Shown piece by piece: positions 1 through 11,148 of a stretch of 64,000 bases of DNA. The notes below the pieces were generated by a model. It was not told the DNA's origin. It worked only from the letters and a program-made list of their open reading frames with translations, and made no database searches. The position numbers and the translations under genes are program-made. The DNA is taken from positions 59,213,537-59,277,536 of the forward strand of contig OX345636.1 of assembly GCA_947044365.1 (NCBI GenBank), written 5' to 3'. Each line of letters opens with the position of its first letter. Position 1 is the stretch's first letter. The DNA is from Petrosia ficiformis. Lineage: Eukaryota; Porifera; Demospongiae; Haplosclerida; Petrosiidae.

Positions 1-1940
1 CTTGTACATGTATTCAAGAGGTTATTTGAGAGGGTAGCTATAGTGTTTCTCTTCCTGAATGAATGTACATTCTGATAGTGACATTACCCTCATGATAAGA
101 CACAAACAGACTGAATGTTGTACATTAAACATCTCTCCTGATACAGTACATAGACTATTCATAAATAAATCAAGTCTACCATTCTATTGTAAGCATTACT
201 AGTATACAGTGTTCTGAACATAATTTTACTATTTGTGGTACATGGATTAATTTATTAATAGGTGTTGCTAAGTTTCTTGAATCATGGCAAAAGTTAGTAG
301 AAAACGATGAGGGATAGCGAGGTAGGCTTAATTCCAGAGCTTAAATGATGGACCAGCACCACCACCAAAAAGCCTAGTGAGAACATACCCTGCTAGTATA
401 TTGTCTAGTATACATGTATCAGTACGTTATAAGCGAGAACACACGATTAAGGAGAACAATTTTCAGTCCCAATTGGCTTCTTGCCAATCTTTGTAGTTAA
501 AAACCATCATTCATTTTGTATAAATTATAGGTACTGTGTACCTTACTGAACTGTCCATTCAGCAATGAACTGTTAACACTACAATTTAATGGGTTCTTTC
601 TTTCTTCATGTAACCATTGTGTGATTATGTCATCATTATAATTATCATAACATTATTCTATACAGTATCATTGTTAGTATTGGGTGTGGTTTTATATTTT
701 ATATAATCAAATGTGTTTCGTAGTGAATGGTTACATGAACAAACTGTCAGTTAATATCTCATTTGTAATTTATAATGTATGGATTGCCATCTTTTCTAAT
801 CATCCTCTAAATTAAGGACATCTTCTATATATAGAACACATTCACTAGTCCTAATGGTGTCTTCATTATGAAAGTTCCATGTATATTGTGTTATATTTGC
901 TGTTTATTAATTACATCAAATAGTTAATAATTATGTAAGTTGAATTAGGAACCACTGAGCACATTCAAACTCCTTTTACAATTTTTGTTAGTCAAAATGT
1001 TCTTAGTGCCTCAAGTAATATACACAATGTATTGTCACTATGATGATATCAGGCATCATCACCATGCACATTCCATGTGTACACAAGGAGGTACAGTACT
1101 TGTTGTGTGTAGTATTTCTACCTATGGATTTGCTCCTTGTCTTGGAAAGGCAATCGAGTGTTTAAACTGTTAATTGTAGAACTCCATCTTGATGTGGTCA
1201 TTTCTCATAATGGCACTGTGGTCAGTGTTAATATCGTAGATGCATAGCTGTGGTTATACCACATGCTGTATGTAAACTACACTTGACAGGTGTGGTGTAA
1301 CTAGTAGTTGTGTGAAGACAAGCTAACTAATGTTGGGTTGTTGCAAAGTAAAAAGTGGTTATTTGGACAAGTGGACAAGTGTTAATTTCTAGTCCTAAGT
1401 GAAATATCAATTTAGATACAATTGTTTCTAAATTAATATAATTACTACATGTCATGTGATATTGTAATTTGAAAATAATGGGATCCAAATTTACCTTGAA
1501 ATGTCACGTGGAAATCACACACATGTAATAGTATTACATAAGGAATCACCCAATCCACAACCCACTTAGTTTATCTTAAACTACATGTATTATATGGTGA
1601 GTGTGCTGTATAGCTGTTTTTATTCATGGTAAGAGAAAAACTGTTCCATTACCGACGTACATGTATTTCACACACGCAATTGTAGTCAATTGAAGAACAC
1701 ATAAATACATTTCCGCGAACTGTTATTTACACATTTTTCAATCTACTGCGAAATTAAATGAAAATTAACTCCCCTGGAAAAACACCCACTATATGGTACA
1801 AGTGTATATAAAATCATTTCCCGATGCACCTAATTGCTAATACATATATAGTTAGCTACAAGACAGCAAAATTCACGTGAGTTTACTTGCCACACCCAAT
1901 TGTGTCATGCCCATGCCCACAATTAATTAATTGTAGTTAA
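1..1940. other. AT-rich non-coding stretch
   Basis: I see no exon with believable splice sites and codon structure here. Two pieces recur elsewhere: about 230-310 resembles 2365-2430, and about 1170-1275 resembles 34710-34830 (shared text includes CTCATAATGGCACTG and GTGGTTATACCACATGCT). These are dispersed repeats. The short open frame near 985-1173 has no recognisable domain. Confidence 0.6.
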
Positions 1941-2075
1941 AGCGCGTGCGTGCACGCGATCGCGAGTTGCGAGTCCATTGACAGCGCTCGCGAGGGAATT
2001 GAGAGCGCACGCGAGTGCAAACAAGAGCACTCGCGAGTGCACAAAATGTACTCGCGGGCAGCTCGCGAGTGTGGC
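1941..2075. promoter_or_regulatory. CpG-dense CGCG cluster, possible promoter
   Basis: About 135 bases packed with CpG in otherwise CpG-poor DNA, with repeated octamers CTCGCGAG or one-base variants (GCTCGCGAGG, CACTCGCGAGTG, GCTCGCGAGTG). CGCG palindromes of this kind are known core-promoter elements in animals. No transcript start or first exon is visible beside it. It could serve the missing 5' end of the ankyrin/caspase/Death gene downstream, or be a decayed GC-rich repeat. Confidence 0.4.
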
Positions 2076-2258
2076 TTAAGTTGCATCTGACTTGTACTGT
2101 ACCACTTCAAAAGTAACAAATACAATCGTCAATGTATGATATGAATGTTATTTATTGTATTATACATGTACAGCTGTATTTTGTAAAAAGGGACCTTGTT
2201 CAACAATTAAACACTTACTTTTAATAACTCACTATTCAGCCATTTTGCACAGGAAGCC

Positions 2259-2527
2259 AATAAATAATAGTGGTATTATAGATAATAGTGGTATTATAGG
2301 TAATAGTGGTAATGTTAGAGAAATGAGTAAATTTACACAATTTATTAATGATTTCAGTTGTCCATTCATTGTTTACATCATGGATTAAGTTTATTATTCT
2401 ATAGGTTTTGCTAGAGTTTACGATGATTCTAAAATGTGATAGAATTACAGATATTGTTGTACACAAGTTGGGATAAATATTATTCCATTATTCTGGACTA
2501 TTACCTATAATACCACTATTATTTATT
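2259..2527. repeat. Small element with perfect 23-bp inverted ends
   Basis: Bases 2259-2281 are the exact reverse complement of 2505-2527. The left arm is followed by a second partial copy of the same GATAATAGTGGTATTATAG text. The left flank carries the CATTTTGCACAGGAAGCCAA text that recurs at about 8080 and 54910, so the unit sits in a larger dispersed family. It looks like a MITE; no target duplication was identified. Confidence 0.55.
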
Positions 2528-3023
2528 ATAAGATCTCTATGAATTAGTATCCTCTCTAGACTGCCCAACCAATACGGTGAAAAACAGTCTGGTAGCTTTG
2601 GTCAACATTCCTGGCACATGCAGTGACATCCCATTCCTTGTATTTGTATTGTACATGTATAATCAGATTACTCAGTGTATTACATGTAATTGATCACATG
2701 ACTGTGTATATTTAAAAATGTCATATCAAACTCCTTCAATAAAACAAACGGTAATAAAGGCTATATAGCATCCCAGATACCATCCTTCCTAATCAAACTT
2801 GTTTGGTCATGTGACTAACTTGTTGAAAGCACTGGTTATAACTGCGTGTAGAAATTATAATAATAGAAATTTATAATTACATGTACATGTACATGTATAA
2901 TTATATTTATTACATGCATGCATATACAATTTACGTACTGTACATGAATGAATATCAAAGCATTGTCCCCCCTTCCCATCCTTTGGTCAACATTCCTACT
3001 CATTGATGTTTATCATCCTGGTT

Positions 3024-4429
3024 TTATGGTACTACCATCATTATTGTAGTGTGTACATGTACAAATGAACATCTACTACATGTACATGTAGATGGCACTA
3101 CCATCATTACTGTAGTGTGTACATGTACAAATGAACATCTACTACATGTACATGTACATGTAGATGGTACTACCATCATTACTGTAGTGTGTACATGTAC
3201 AAATGAACATCTACTACATGTACATGTAGATGGTATTACCATCATTACTGTAAGTGTGTACATGTACAAATGAACATCTACTACATGTACATGTAGATGG
3301 TACTACCATCATTACTGTAGTGTGTACATGTACAAATGAACATCTACTACATGTACATGTAGATGGTACTACCATCATTACTGTAGTGTGTACATGTACA
3401 AATGAACATCTACTACATGTACATGTAGATGGCACTACCATCATTACTGTAGTGTGTACATGTACAAATGAACATCTACTACATGTACATGTACATGTAG
3501 ATGGTACTACCATCATTACTGTAGTGTGTACATGTACAAATGAACATCTACTACATGTACATGTAGATGGTATTACCATCATTACTGTAAGTGTGTACAT
3601 GTACAAATGAACATCTACTACATGTACATGTAGATGGTACTACCATCATTACTGTAGTGTGTACATGTACAAATGAACATCTACTACATGTACATGTAGA
3701 TGGTACTACCATCATTACTGTAGTGTGTACATGTACAAATGAACATCTACTACATGTACATGTAGATGGCACTACCATCATTACTGTAGTGTGTACATGT
3801 ACAAATGAACATCTACTACATGTACATGTACATGTAGATGGTACTACCATCATTACTGTAGTGTGTACATGTACAAATGAACATCTACTACATGTACATG
3901 TACATGTAGATGGTACTACCATCATTACTGTAGTGTGTACATGTACAAATGAACATCTACTACATGTACATGTAGATGGTACTACCATCATTACTGTAGT
4001 GTGTACATGTACAAATGAACATCTACTACATGTACATGTAGATGGTACTACCATCATTACTGTAGTGTGTACATGTACAAATGAACATCTACTACATGTA
4101 CATGTAGATGGCACTACCATCATTACTGTAGTGTGTACATGTACAAATGAACATCTACTACATGTACATGTACATGTAGATGGTACTACCATCATTACTG
4201 TAGTGTGTACATGTACAAATGAACATCTACTACATGTACATGTACATGTAGATGGTACTACCATCATTACTGTAGTGTGTACATGTACAAATGAACATCT
4301 ACTACATGTACATGTAGATGGTACTACCATCATTACTGTAGTGTGTACATGTACAAATGAACATCTACTACATGTACATGTACATGTAGATGGTACTACC
4401 ATCATCACTGTAGTGTGTACATGTACAAA
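3024..4429. repeat. 66/72-bp minisatellite, left block (20 units)
   Basis: Twenty head-to-tail units of 66, 67 or 72 bases. The 72-bp form has one extra ACATGT. Each unit holds two inverted repeats: GATGGTACTACCATC, an odd palindrome, and CATCTAC..GTAGATG around ACATGTACATGT. Variants (GGTAC, GGCAC, GGTATT) are arranged in a five-unit higher-order pattern of 66T, 66T, 66C, 72T, then 67 or 72. Because 66 and 72 are divisible by three and the units are palindromic, long frames run on both strands; they are not genes. Confidence 0.95.
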
Positions 4430-5226
4430 CGAGCGCCGTCGGGACGGGACCCTCGCCTATGTGGCAAAGTGATACAAAGCACTACTCTAAATATAATAAA
4501 GTTTGTGTATGAAACAAACAATACTTTTGTTACATATAAATTTGAAAAACATTTATGGGCATTAAAACTGTTATAACTTTATATCCTAAAAGACAAAATA
4601 AGAATATCAATGAAAGAAATGTATATATGTATAATTTGTATAATTATCTATCTTACATATTATTCTCTGTTTTCCTTCGAAAAACAATGAAAAAGTTCTC
4701 AAGTCTACCTCTAAAGTCTCCAATGTGTGAAAACGTAGTGAATTTTTATATATATCTTACATCTTGTTCTCTGAAGTCTGAAAACGAATCACTCTATTAC
4801 GTGTTTAGCATTCAGTGCACAAGACCATGCCTGTAGGTGGAGCTAAGTAGCTTGCATCAATGGTGGTGTAGTATAGTAGTAACAACCATTACCTCGATTG
4901 TTTTTGGTTTGAAGTGTTTCTTGGCTAGCAACAGGCCATGAAACAGGATAACTTGTGTTTGTGTGTCCATATATACTCTCGTTATTGCCCTCGTTTCATC
5001 TTAAAGTCGTGAAACGGTAACTGTGAGTTATAAAAATTGTCATAACTTTAGAACCAAAAGGTTTTAGAAGATTTCCTACGTTAATTTTTTTCCTTGTATA
5101 ATTTGAAGTCTACCAGTACCCCGTTTGAAATGTCAATGTTTTTATTTTTCCAGAAAAATTGCTAACACACAGACACACAGACAAAACGATTACCATACCC
5201 TTCCGCCTACGCTACGCGGCGAGGGT
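4430..5226. mobile_element. Non-autonomous transposon inserted in the minisatellite (copy A)
   Basis: A 797-bp block interrupts one minisatellite unit exactly: the unit reads ..GTACAAA before it and AATGAAC.. after it, so AA is duplicated. It begins CGAGCGCCGTCGGGACGGGA and ends in a GC-rich hairpin, TACCCT..CGCC..GGCGAGGGT, after an ACAGAC-type microsatellite. ACCCTCGCC near the left end is inverted at the right end. A 639-bp copy with the same ends lies at 40938-41576. There is no credible coding region. The superfamily is not identified. Confidence 0.85.
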
Positions 5227-6258
5227 AATGAACATCTACTACATGTACATGTAGATGGTACTACCATCATTACTGTAGTGTGTACATGTACAAATGAACA
5301 TCTACTACATGTACATGTAGATGGTACTACCATCATTACTGTAGTGTGTACATGTACAAATGAACATCTACTACATGTACATGTACATGTAGATGGTACT
5401 ACCATCATTACTGTAGTGTGTACATGTACAAATGAACATCTACTACATGTACATGTAGATGGTACTACCATCATTACTGTAGTGTGTACATGTACAAATG
5501 AACATCTACTACATGTACATGTAGATGGTACTACCATCATTACTGTAGTGTGTACATGTACAAATGAACATCTACTACATGTACATGTAGATGGCACTAC
5601 CATCATTACTGTAGTGTGTACATGTACAAATGAACATCTACTACATGTACATGTAGATGGCACTACCATCATTACTGTAGTGTGTACATGTACAAATGAA
5701 CATCTACTACATGTACATGTACATGTAGATGGCACTACCATCATTACTGTAGTGTGTACATGTACAAATGAACATCTACTAGATGTACATGTAGATGGTA
5801 CTACCATCATTACTGTAGTGTGTACATGTACAAATGAACATCTACTACATGTACATGTACATGTAGATGGTACTACCATCATTACTGTAGTGTGTACATG
5901 TACAAATGAACATCTACTACATGTACATGTAGATGGTACTACCATCATTACTGTAGTGTGTACATGTACAAATGAACATCTACTACATGTACATGTACAT
6001 GTAGATGGTACTACCATCATTACTGTAGTGTGTACATGTACAAATGAACATCTACTACATGTACATGTAGATGGCACTACCATCATTACTGTAGTGTGTA
6101 CATGTACAAATGAACATCTACTACATGTACATGTAGATGGCACTACCATCATTACTGTAGTGTGTACATGTACAAATGAACATCTACTAGATGTACATGT
6201 AGATGGTACTACCATCATTACTGTAGTGTGTACATGTACATGTACTACATGTACAGGT
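5227..6258. repeat. 66/72-bp minisatellite, right block (15 units)
   Basis: Continuation of the array after the transposon: fifteen units of 66 or 72 bases. The five-unit ordering of the left block is lost, and two units share a private CTAGATGTAC variant. The last unit decays into ACATGTACATGTACTACATG text. The long open frames are repeat artefacts. Confidence 0.95.
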
Positions 6259-6864
6259 ATTATAAAGTCAACAAGTTTTATAATAACAAGTATAAGTACT
6301 AGTATATATGTATACAGTGTATACATGTATATTATACATACAGTATAAACATGTAGTCATGTACTTATTCTCATGTGGCTGACATGCATTGTATCATAAA
6401 ATGAGGCAACATCTGTGGAAATTGTAACATTTCTGCTGGAAGATTTGTCACAGAGCCAATCAAATTCGTTTGGTCATATGACTTTCACCAAAAGAAAATG
6501 TATTATAGTGTAACTGGAGACTATACAGAACATTCAGACACTAGCCTTGCTGTATTGCAATAACAAACAACCATTCTGGTTTCTGTGGCTTTATTAGATA
6601 ATCTTCTATCCAACAAAGTAAGTTAGAATTCTGAATGTGTTCAAATTTTAAAGATATAATAAACCTATAAAAATTTTTCAAAATCTCGCTCATGTAGTGT
6701 CATGGGAATTCATCAATTAATTGACATTATTCTGGACTATTACATTCTTGTTTGAAACAAATTGTATCACAGTTTCCCCAAATGCTTCCTCATTTTATCA
6801 ATATAATTATCAGCCATACAAGACTATTATATACTATATACATTTAGTATGTATACAAGTACAT
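6259..6864. other. Non-coding, no feature seen
   Basis: AT-rich sequence. ATTATTCTGGACTATTAC near 6730 is shared with about 2490, indicating another dispersed repeat. No exon recognised. Confidence 0.5.
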
Positions 6865-7088
6865 CAGTATTTTTGATAAGCTTATATGGCGCACCATTGG
6901 CCCAAGGAGCTTCTTATTTGGCGCTGCACAGTTCTCTATTTGGGCCAGTGGTGCAGTTAATTATGATTATATTGTCAGTAACAGCATTAACTCTTTGTTA
7001 CTTGGTTCATGATGTATTCTCAATGGCACACACACTAACCATTGTTGAGCCAATTTGGCCCATGCTTCAAAACTTATCAAAAACTCTG
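6865..7088 (+). mobile_element. hAT-type MITE, 224 bp, with 8-bp target duplication
   Basis: Begins CAGTATTTTTGATAAG and ends CTTATCAAAAACTCTG, an inverted terminal repeat of about 16 bases with two mismatches. It is flanked by an exact 8-bp direct repeat, AAGTACAT. CAG-type ends and 8-bp duplications are the hAT signature. A related copy lies in the opposite orientation at 23594-23827. The open frame across it is not a gene. Confidence 0.88.
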
Positions 7089-7879
7089 AAGTACATGTGT
7101 ATGTATTAATTTACAGCCTATAAAGTAATTAGTCTCAATGTAAGTACTCTCTGTCTTTTACCATTTTGGTGACATAATCCTTTCCAAATATATTGGATAA
7201 ACACTTCATGAGATTCATGAAGATAAATGACGTTCTTAGTTTCCATGCATGACTTAAAACTTTTAATAGAAGTTTATATTTCATTCCACCATATAAACAT
7301 TATGTGTAGGTAGTATTTTAATACAGACATGTTTATATACACATAAAAACCAGTTATAAATGTCTCATTTTGGTGTATATGTGGGTAACATGTACAGTAG
7401 TCCTCAATAATAAGTTCACATAGCATTGTTGTAGTACACAAGTAGTACTCTACACTCCATAAAACACTGAAAGAGCATATTATTATGCATACTACACTTA
7501 ATAAAATCATGAACAGCAGTGACATTTGAGCTCCACCTTCTACTACTAACTAACTAACCTTTCTTTACCTCTACATATATAACTCTCCCATTTTATATAA
7601 CTAGAGTCTGTAACTTACATGTACTTTGCTGGAAAGAAGAGTTGTTAAGAAAGCTACACATGTATAGATGTTAAATGTATATATGATGCACTATCAGCAG
7701 GAAGATAGCAAGGCAGGTGCTTAAATGTTTAGTAGTCTAAAGGGCAACACCCACACCTTTGCTTATACCTGTGTAACTTCACATTTTACACAACACAGAC
7801 TTCTAACTTCCTTAATTAGACAGGGGAGCTTCTAACAAAGTCGTAGATACCAAATACATGTATATGTACATGTACATGC
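7089..7879. other. Non-coding, no feature seen
   Basis: AT-rich, no recognisable exon or element boundary. The 83-codon minus-strand frame at 7274-7525 is low-complexity hydrophobic sequence without a known domain. Confidence 0.45.
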
Positions 7880-8297
7880 TTCGTTAGTCAGAGGAAAGCA
7901 TATGATGACAGAGATGACAGAGAGCGATGAATATGACAGAGAGTGATATTCATCGCTATAAATTAAAACGAGTTCAGACGTCATTCCTCTCTTTCTTCCA
8001 TGTTTGTCTTTTTGCACTTTTATACTTGTAACCAAATTTTATTAAACACTTACATGTACCTTTAATAACTCACTATTCAGCCATTTTATACAGGAAGCCA
8101 ACAAAATTTAGAATTAATGATACATGTACATGTATCTCATCCTGGATATCAAATTTGATTGACTTCCTGTACAAAATTGTGGAGTGGTTAGCAATTGTAG
8201 CTAATCATTTGATCAAAATTATTTTGTAATAGAGTACAACTTGTCCTTTTTTGTAATTTCAGTAGTTTATTAACCAATGATCTAAAGTTATTAATAC
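7880..8297. repeat. Segmental duplication, copy 1
   Basis: This stretch matches about 9700-10133: both run from GATGACAGA..CATTCCTCTCTTTCTTCCA through ACAGGAAGCCAACAA and GGTTAGCAATTGTAGCTAAT to ACCAATGATCTAAAGTTATTAAT, in the same order, then enter an hAT remnant. Divergence is moderate, so the duplication is not recent. Confidence 0.75.
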
Positions 8298-8640
8298 TAG
8301 GGCCGGGCGATAGTGATGGCAGTCTGACTATTAATTGTTATCGTCAGCACTATTATTGTGATAGTGATAGTCAAAATTCTCTATCACAATAGTAAACATG
8401 TGGGATTGTGCATGCACATGTGCACACTAATCACCACACCCACATTGCAACTTGTGGGAGAAGTGTAAATAAAATGTCAACTGATTCTACAAGTGACGTA
8501 GTTCTAGATTGTGAACCAGAAGTTCTTCCATTGGAAGGTTCTAAGCATGATGTTTAGCAGTATTTCTGTTTACCTGTAATAGAAGGACATTTGCAGAACC
8601 AGATAGTGAATATCAAAAGAAAGTCAAATATTCTGAAAAT
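8298..8640 (+). pseudogene. hAT transposon remnant, BED-finger region (copy 1)
   Basis: Starts with the hAT-like end TAGGGCCGGGCGATAGTG. From the ATG at 8474 it can be read as STDSTSDVVLDC..PLEGSKHDV, then a stop, then QYFCLPVIEG. QYF.LPV is the usual lead-in to a BED zinc finger in ZBED/hAT transposases. It is stop-broken and truncated before the catalytic domain. Two further copies are at 8889-9125 and 10132-11140. Confidence 0.7.
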
Positions 8641-8700
8641 ACATGTATATATATGTACAGGTACATATTTACATACCAGGACACCCCCCTTTAAAATTAA

Positions 8701-8881
8701 CCCCTATAGTCGTTATTTAGGCTAAAGGGCGGCCGAAAAACCATCAACTTTTTCAGCCATATTCATGGGCTTGTTCCTGACGCCAATTACAAGCATTTGG
8801 AGAACTTCATAATGCTAGAAACACCCCCCAAACCATGTAGAGGTGAAATGTCACATGTATGTGACATCAGTCTTCTAAGGG
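8701..8881. mobile_element. Short piggyBac-like element between two TTAA
   Basis: 181 bp between TTAA at 8697-8700 and TTAA at 8882-8885, with ends CCCCTATAG and CTAAGGG. TTAA duplication with CCCT-type ends is the piggyBac signature. It also contains the palindrome-like ATGTCACATGTATGTGACAT. A longer reverse-complement relative is at 31233-31644. Similarity to that relative continues a few bases past the left TTAA, so the left boundary is less certain than the right. Confidence 0.6.
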
Positions 8882-8888
8882 TTAATAC

Positions 8889-9125
8889 TAGTGCCGGGCT
8901 ATAGTGACGATAGTCTGACTATTGTTATCATCAGCATTATTATTGTGATAGTAATAGTCAAAATTCTCTATCGTGATAGTAAACATGTGGGATTGTGCAT
9001 GCACATGTGCACACTAATCACCACACCCACATTGCCACATGTAGGAGATGGCAACTGATTCTACAAGTGACGTAGCTCTAGATTGTGAACTAGAAGTTCT
9101 TCCATTGGAAGGTTCTAAGCATAAA
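8889..9125 (+). pseudogene. hAT transposon remnant, BED-finger region (copy 2)
   Basis: Starts TAGTGCCGGGCTATAGTG and runs parallel to copy 1 as far as CCATTGGAAGGTTCTAAGCAT, where it stops. It keeps the undisturbed CCACACCCACATTGCC site that is split by an insertion in copy 3, so it acts as an empty-site control. No intact coding capacity. Confidence 0.7.
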
Positions 9126-10131
9126 TAAATTAAATTGTTCCATCGGGGTGTAGAATTAGGGCACAAACGGGTTAAATCCAATAAAGTCAAACCCTAAACA
9201 AATGCAATGTTCAATGGAGATATTATGCTTTGTATTTTACATTATAACTGGTATAACAAATAGGAGAGTATAAAACCTGGGATGGAATGAAACTAAATGT
9301 GGAATAGAACAGAACTGGAAGTTGATAACTATTATTATATGGTGGCGATTGAATTTATTAAGTATTATATCGTGCCCAAAAAAATAACAAAGTCTGCACC
9401 TTTATTAGTGGTTTATTTGTACCTACCAAATTTGAAGATTCTAGACTGAAGTGTACATGTACAAAGAAGAGCGGTGAACAGGGGTTATACAGGTAGTTAC
9501 ATCATATATACATGTAGTAACTTATTAAGTAACTTAACAAATAAATATCTATTAAGTGACAAAGTATCTACATAAGTGATATAGCAACTCATTATAAATA
9601 AATAAGTAACTTCATATGAATAGTCTCGTCACTAGAATCTTCACATTTGGTATATAGGTGAATCTTCCATTAATAAAGATACACACTTAAATATTTTAAA
9701 TTGTGGTGGTAGAGGTTGTGGTGATGAAGATGATAACAGAAAGTCATACTCATTGCTAAAATGAGTTGAGAACTCATTCCTCTCTTTCTTCCACATTTGT
9801 CTTTTTGCACATGCTAAAATATTATTATTAAATTAATTTAATGTAGCTATTAATTTCTGGTTCCCTTCCATTCCAAGTTTTATACCTTCCCACCAAAATT
9901 ATAATATACATGTCATCAAATTTAATTAAACACTTACATTTAACACTAACTATTCATGTACAGGAAGCCAACAATATCTGGAATTAATGATAGCTCTTCC
10001 TCAATATCAAATTTGATTGACTTCTTGTACAAAATGGTGGAGTGGTTAGCAATTGTAGCTAATCATTTGATCAAAATTATTTCAGTCACACAATAAGAGC
10101 TGTTATTAACCAATGATCTAAAGTTATTAAT
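9126..10131. repeat. Non-coding, then segmental duplication copy 2
   Basis: 9126-9700 shows no recognisable feature. About 9700-10131 is the second copy of the duplicated segment described at 7880-8297. Confidence 0.6.
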
Positions 10132-11140
10132 GCTAGTGCCGGGCTATAGTGACGATAGTCTGACTATTGTTATCGTCAGCATTATTATTGTGATAGCAAA
10201 ATCTAAATTCTCTACTGCGATAATAAACATGTGGGATTGTGCTTGTGCATGCACGCACTAATCACCACACCCACATTGGGGTAGCTAGAAAACGCGGACT
10301 GTGGATCATGGATTACGAATCAAATGAGCTATGAATTTTGTTAAAATCATGTGATAAGCACATAATAAATGTCATTTAAATTAGCTTTATTTGATTATTA
10401 CAATCAAGGTGATAGGAACGAGCACACAGCACAAACCCTCCATAAAGGTTGCTAAATTCCTCTAGCTATGTACTGAGTACAACGAGGCAGTATTCTCATC
10501 ATTTTTAGGGTTCAATCACTATGTGGTGAATCCATGTTTTCTTGTTTTCCGTTTCCGTTTCTCCATTTGTTTTTATAACCACCCAAGCAATATAACTGTC
10601 ACATGATGCCTAGCAGTGTCACATGACATACATGTAAGTCTGTAATCTGTGATCTGCAGCCCGTGTTTTCTATCCACTGCCCACATTGCCACATGTGTAA
10701 ACTCTAGGAGAAGTGTAAATAAAATGGCATCTGATTCTACAAGTGACGTAGCTCTAGATTGTGAACTAGAAGTTCTTCCATTGGAAGGTTCTAAGCATGA
10801 TGTTTAGCAGTATTTATGTTTACCTGTAATAGAAGGAAATTTGCAGAACCAGATAATCCTACATGTAGGTTGTGAATATAAAAAGAAAATCAAATATTCT
10901 GGAAATACTTCCAATATGAGATACCATTTACTGCTATGTCAAAATTACAGACTCCTAGTAGCAAAATAGTAAACAGAAATCTACTGAATCAAAAAAGCTG
11001 TCCCTTGAATCCCATACTACTATACCAAGAAACTAAAAAGGGAACTGTGTTTATTATATATGTTATGATAGTATTCACTGTCATTTCAGTAATTATAACT
11101 ATCATAATAGTAAAATAATTCACTATTGCCCAGCCCTAAT
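10132..11140 (+). pseudogene. Fullest hAT (ZBED-like) remnant, with nested insertion (copy 3)
   Basis: Both ends are visible: TAGTGCCGGGCTATAGTG at the left and CACTATTGCCCAGCCCTA at the right, an inverted repeat. An exact 8-bp TTATTAAT lies two bases outside each end (10124-10131 and 11141-11148). The interior reads SKHDV-stop-QYLCLPVIEG and later KYSGNTSNMRYHLL, the second half of a BED-type zinc finger as in ZBED/hAT transposases. The catalytic and dimerisation regions are absent and stops are present. A separate element is nested at 10279-10680. Confidence 0.75.
10279..10680. mobile_element. hAT-type MITE nested in the hAT remnant, 402 bp
   Basis: Flanked by exact 8-bp CCACATTG repeats (10271-10278 and 10681-10688). 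The ends are inverted: left GGGTAGCTAGAAAACGCGG, right read backwards GCAGTGGATAGAAAACACGG. The sister copies at about 8440 and 9025 have the uninterrupted site, which confirms both boundaries. No coding region. Confidence 0.88.
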
Positions 11141-11148
11141 TTATTAAT

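Noticed and set aside
278..335. Possible last exon reading VAKFLESWQKLVENDEG followed by a stop
   Set aside because: The acceptor is poor and the same stretch, with different reading, recurs at about 2370-2430, so it is part of a dispersed repeat.
3024..6348. Long open frames (up to 407 codons) of repeated NEHLLHVHVDG-type peptide on + and mirrored peptides on -
   Set aside because: They exist on both strands because the units are palindromic and 66 or 72 bases long. There is no start context, splice signals or non-repeat domain, and the frame runs over the array edges.
6849..7109. 86-codon frame, and the 79-codon frame at 23625-23864
   Set aside because: Both lie within copies of the same hAT MITE in opposite orientation and show no domain.
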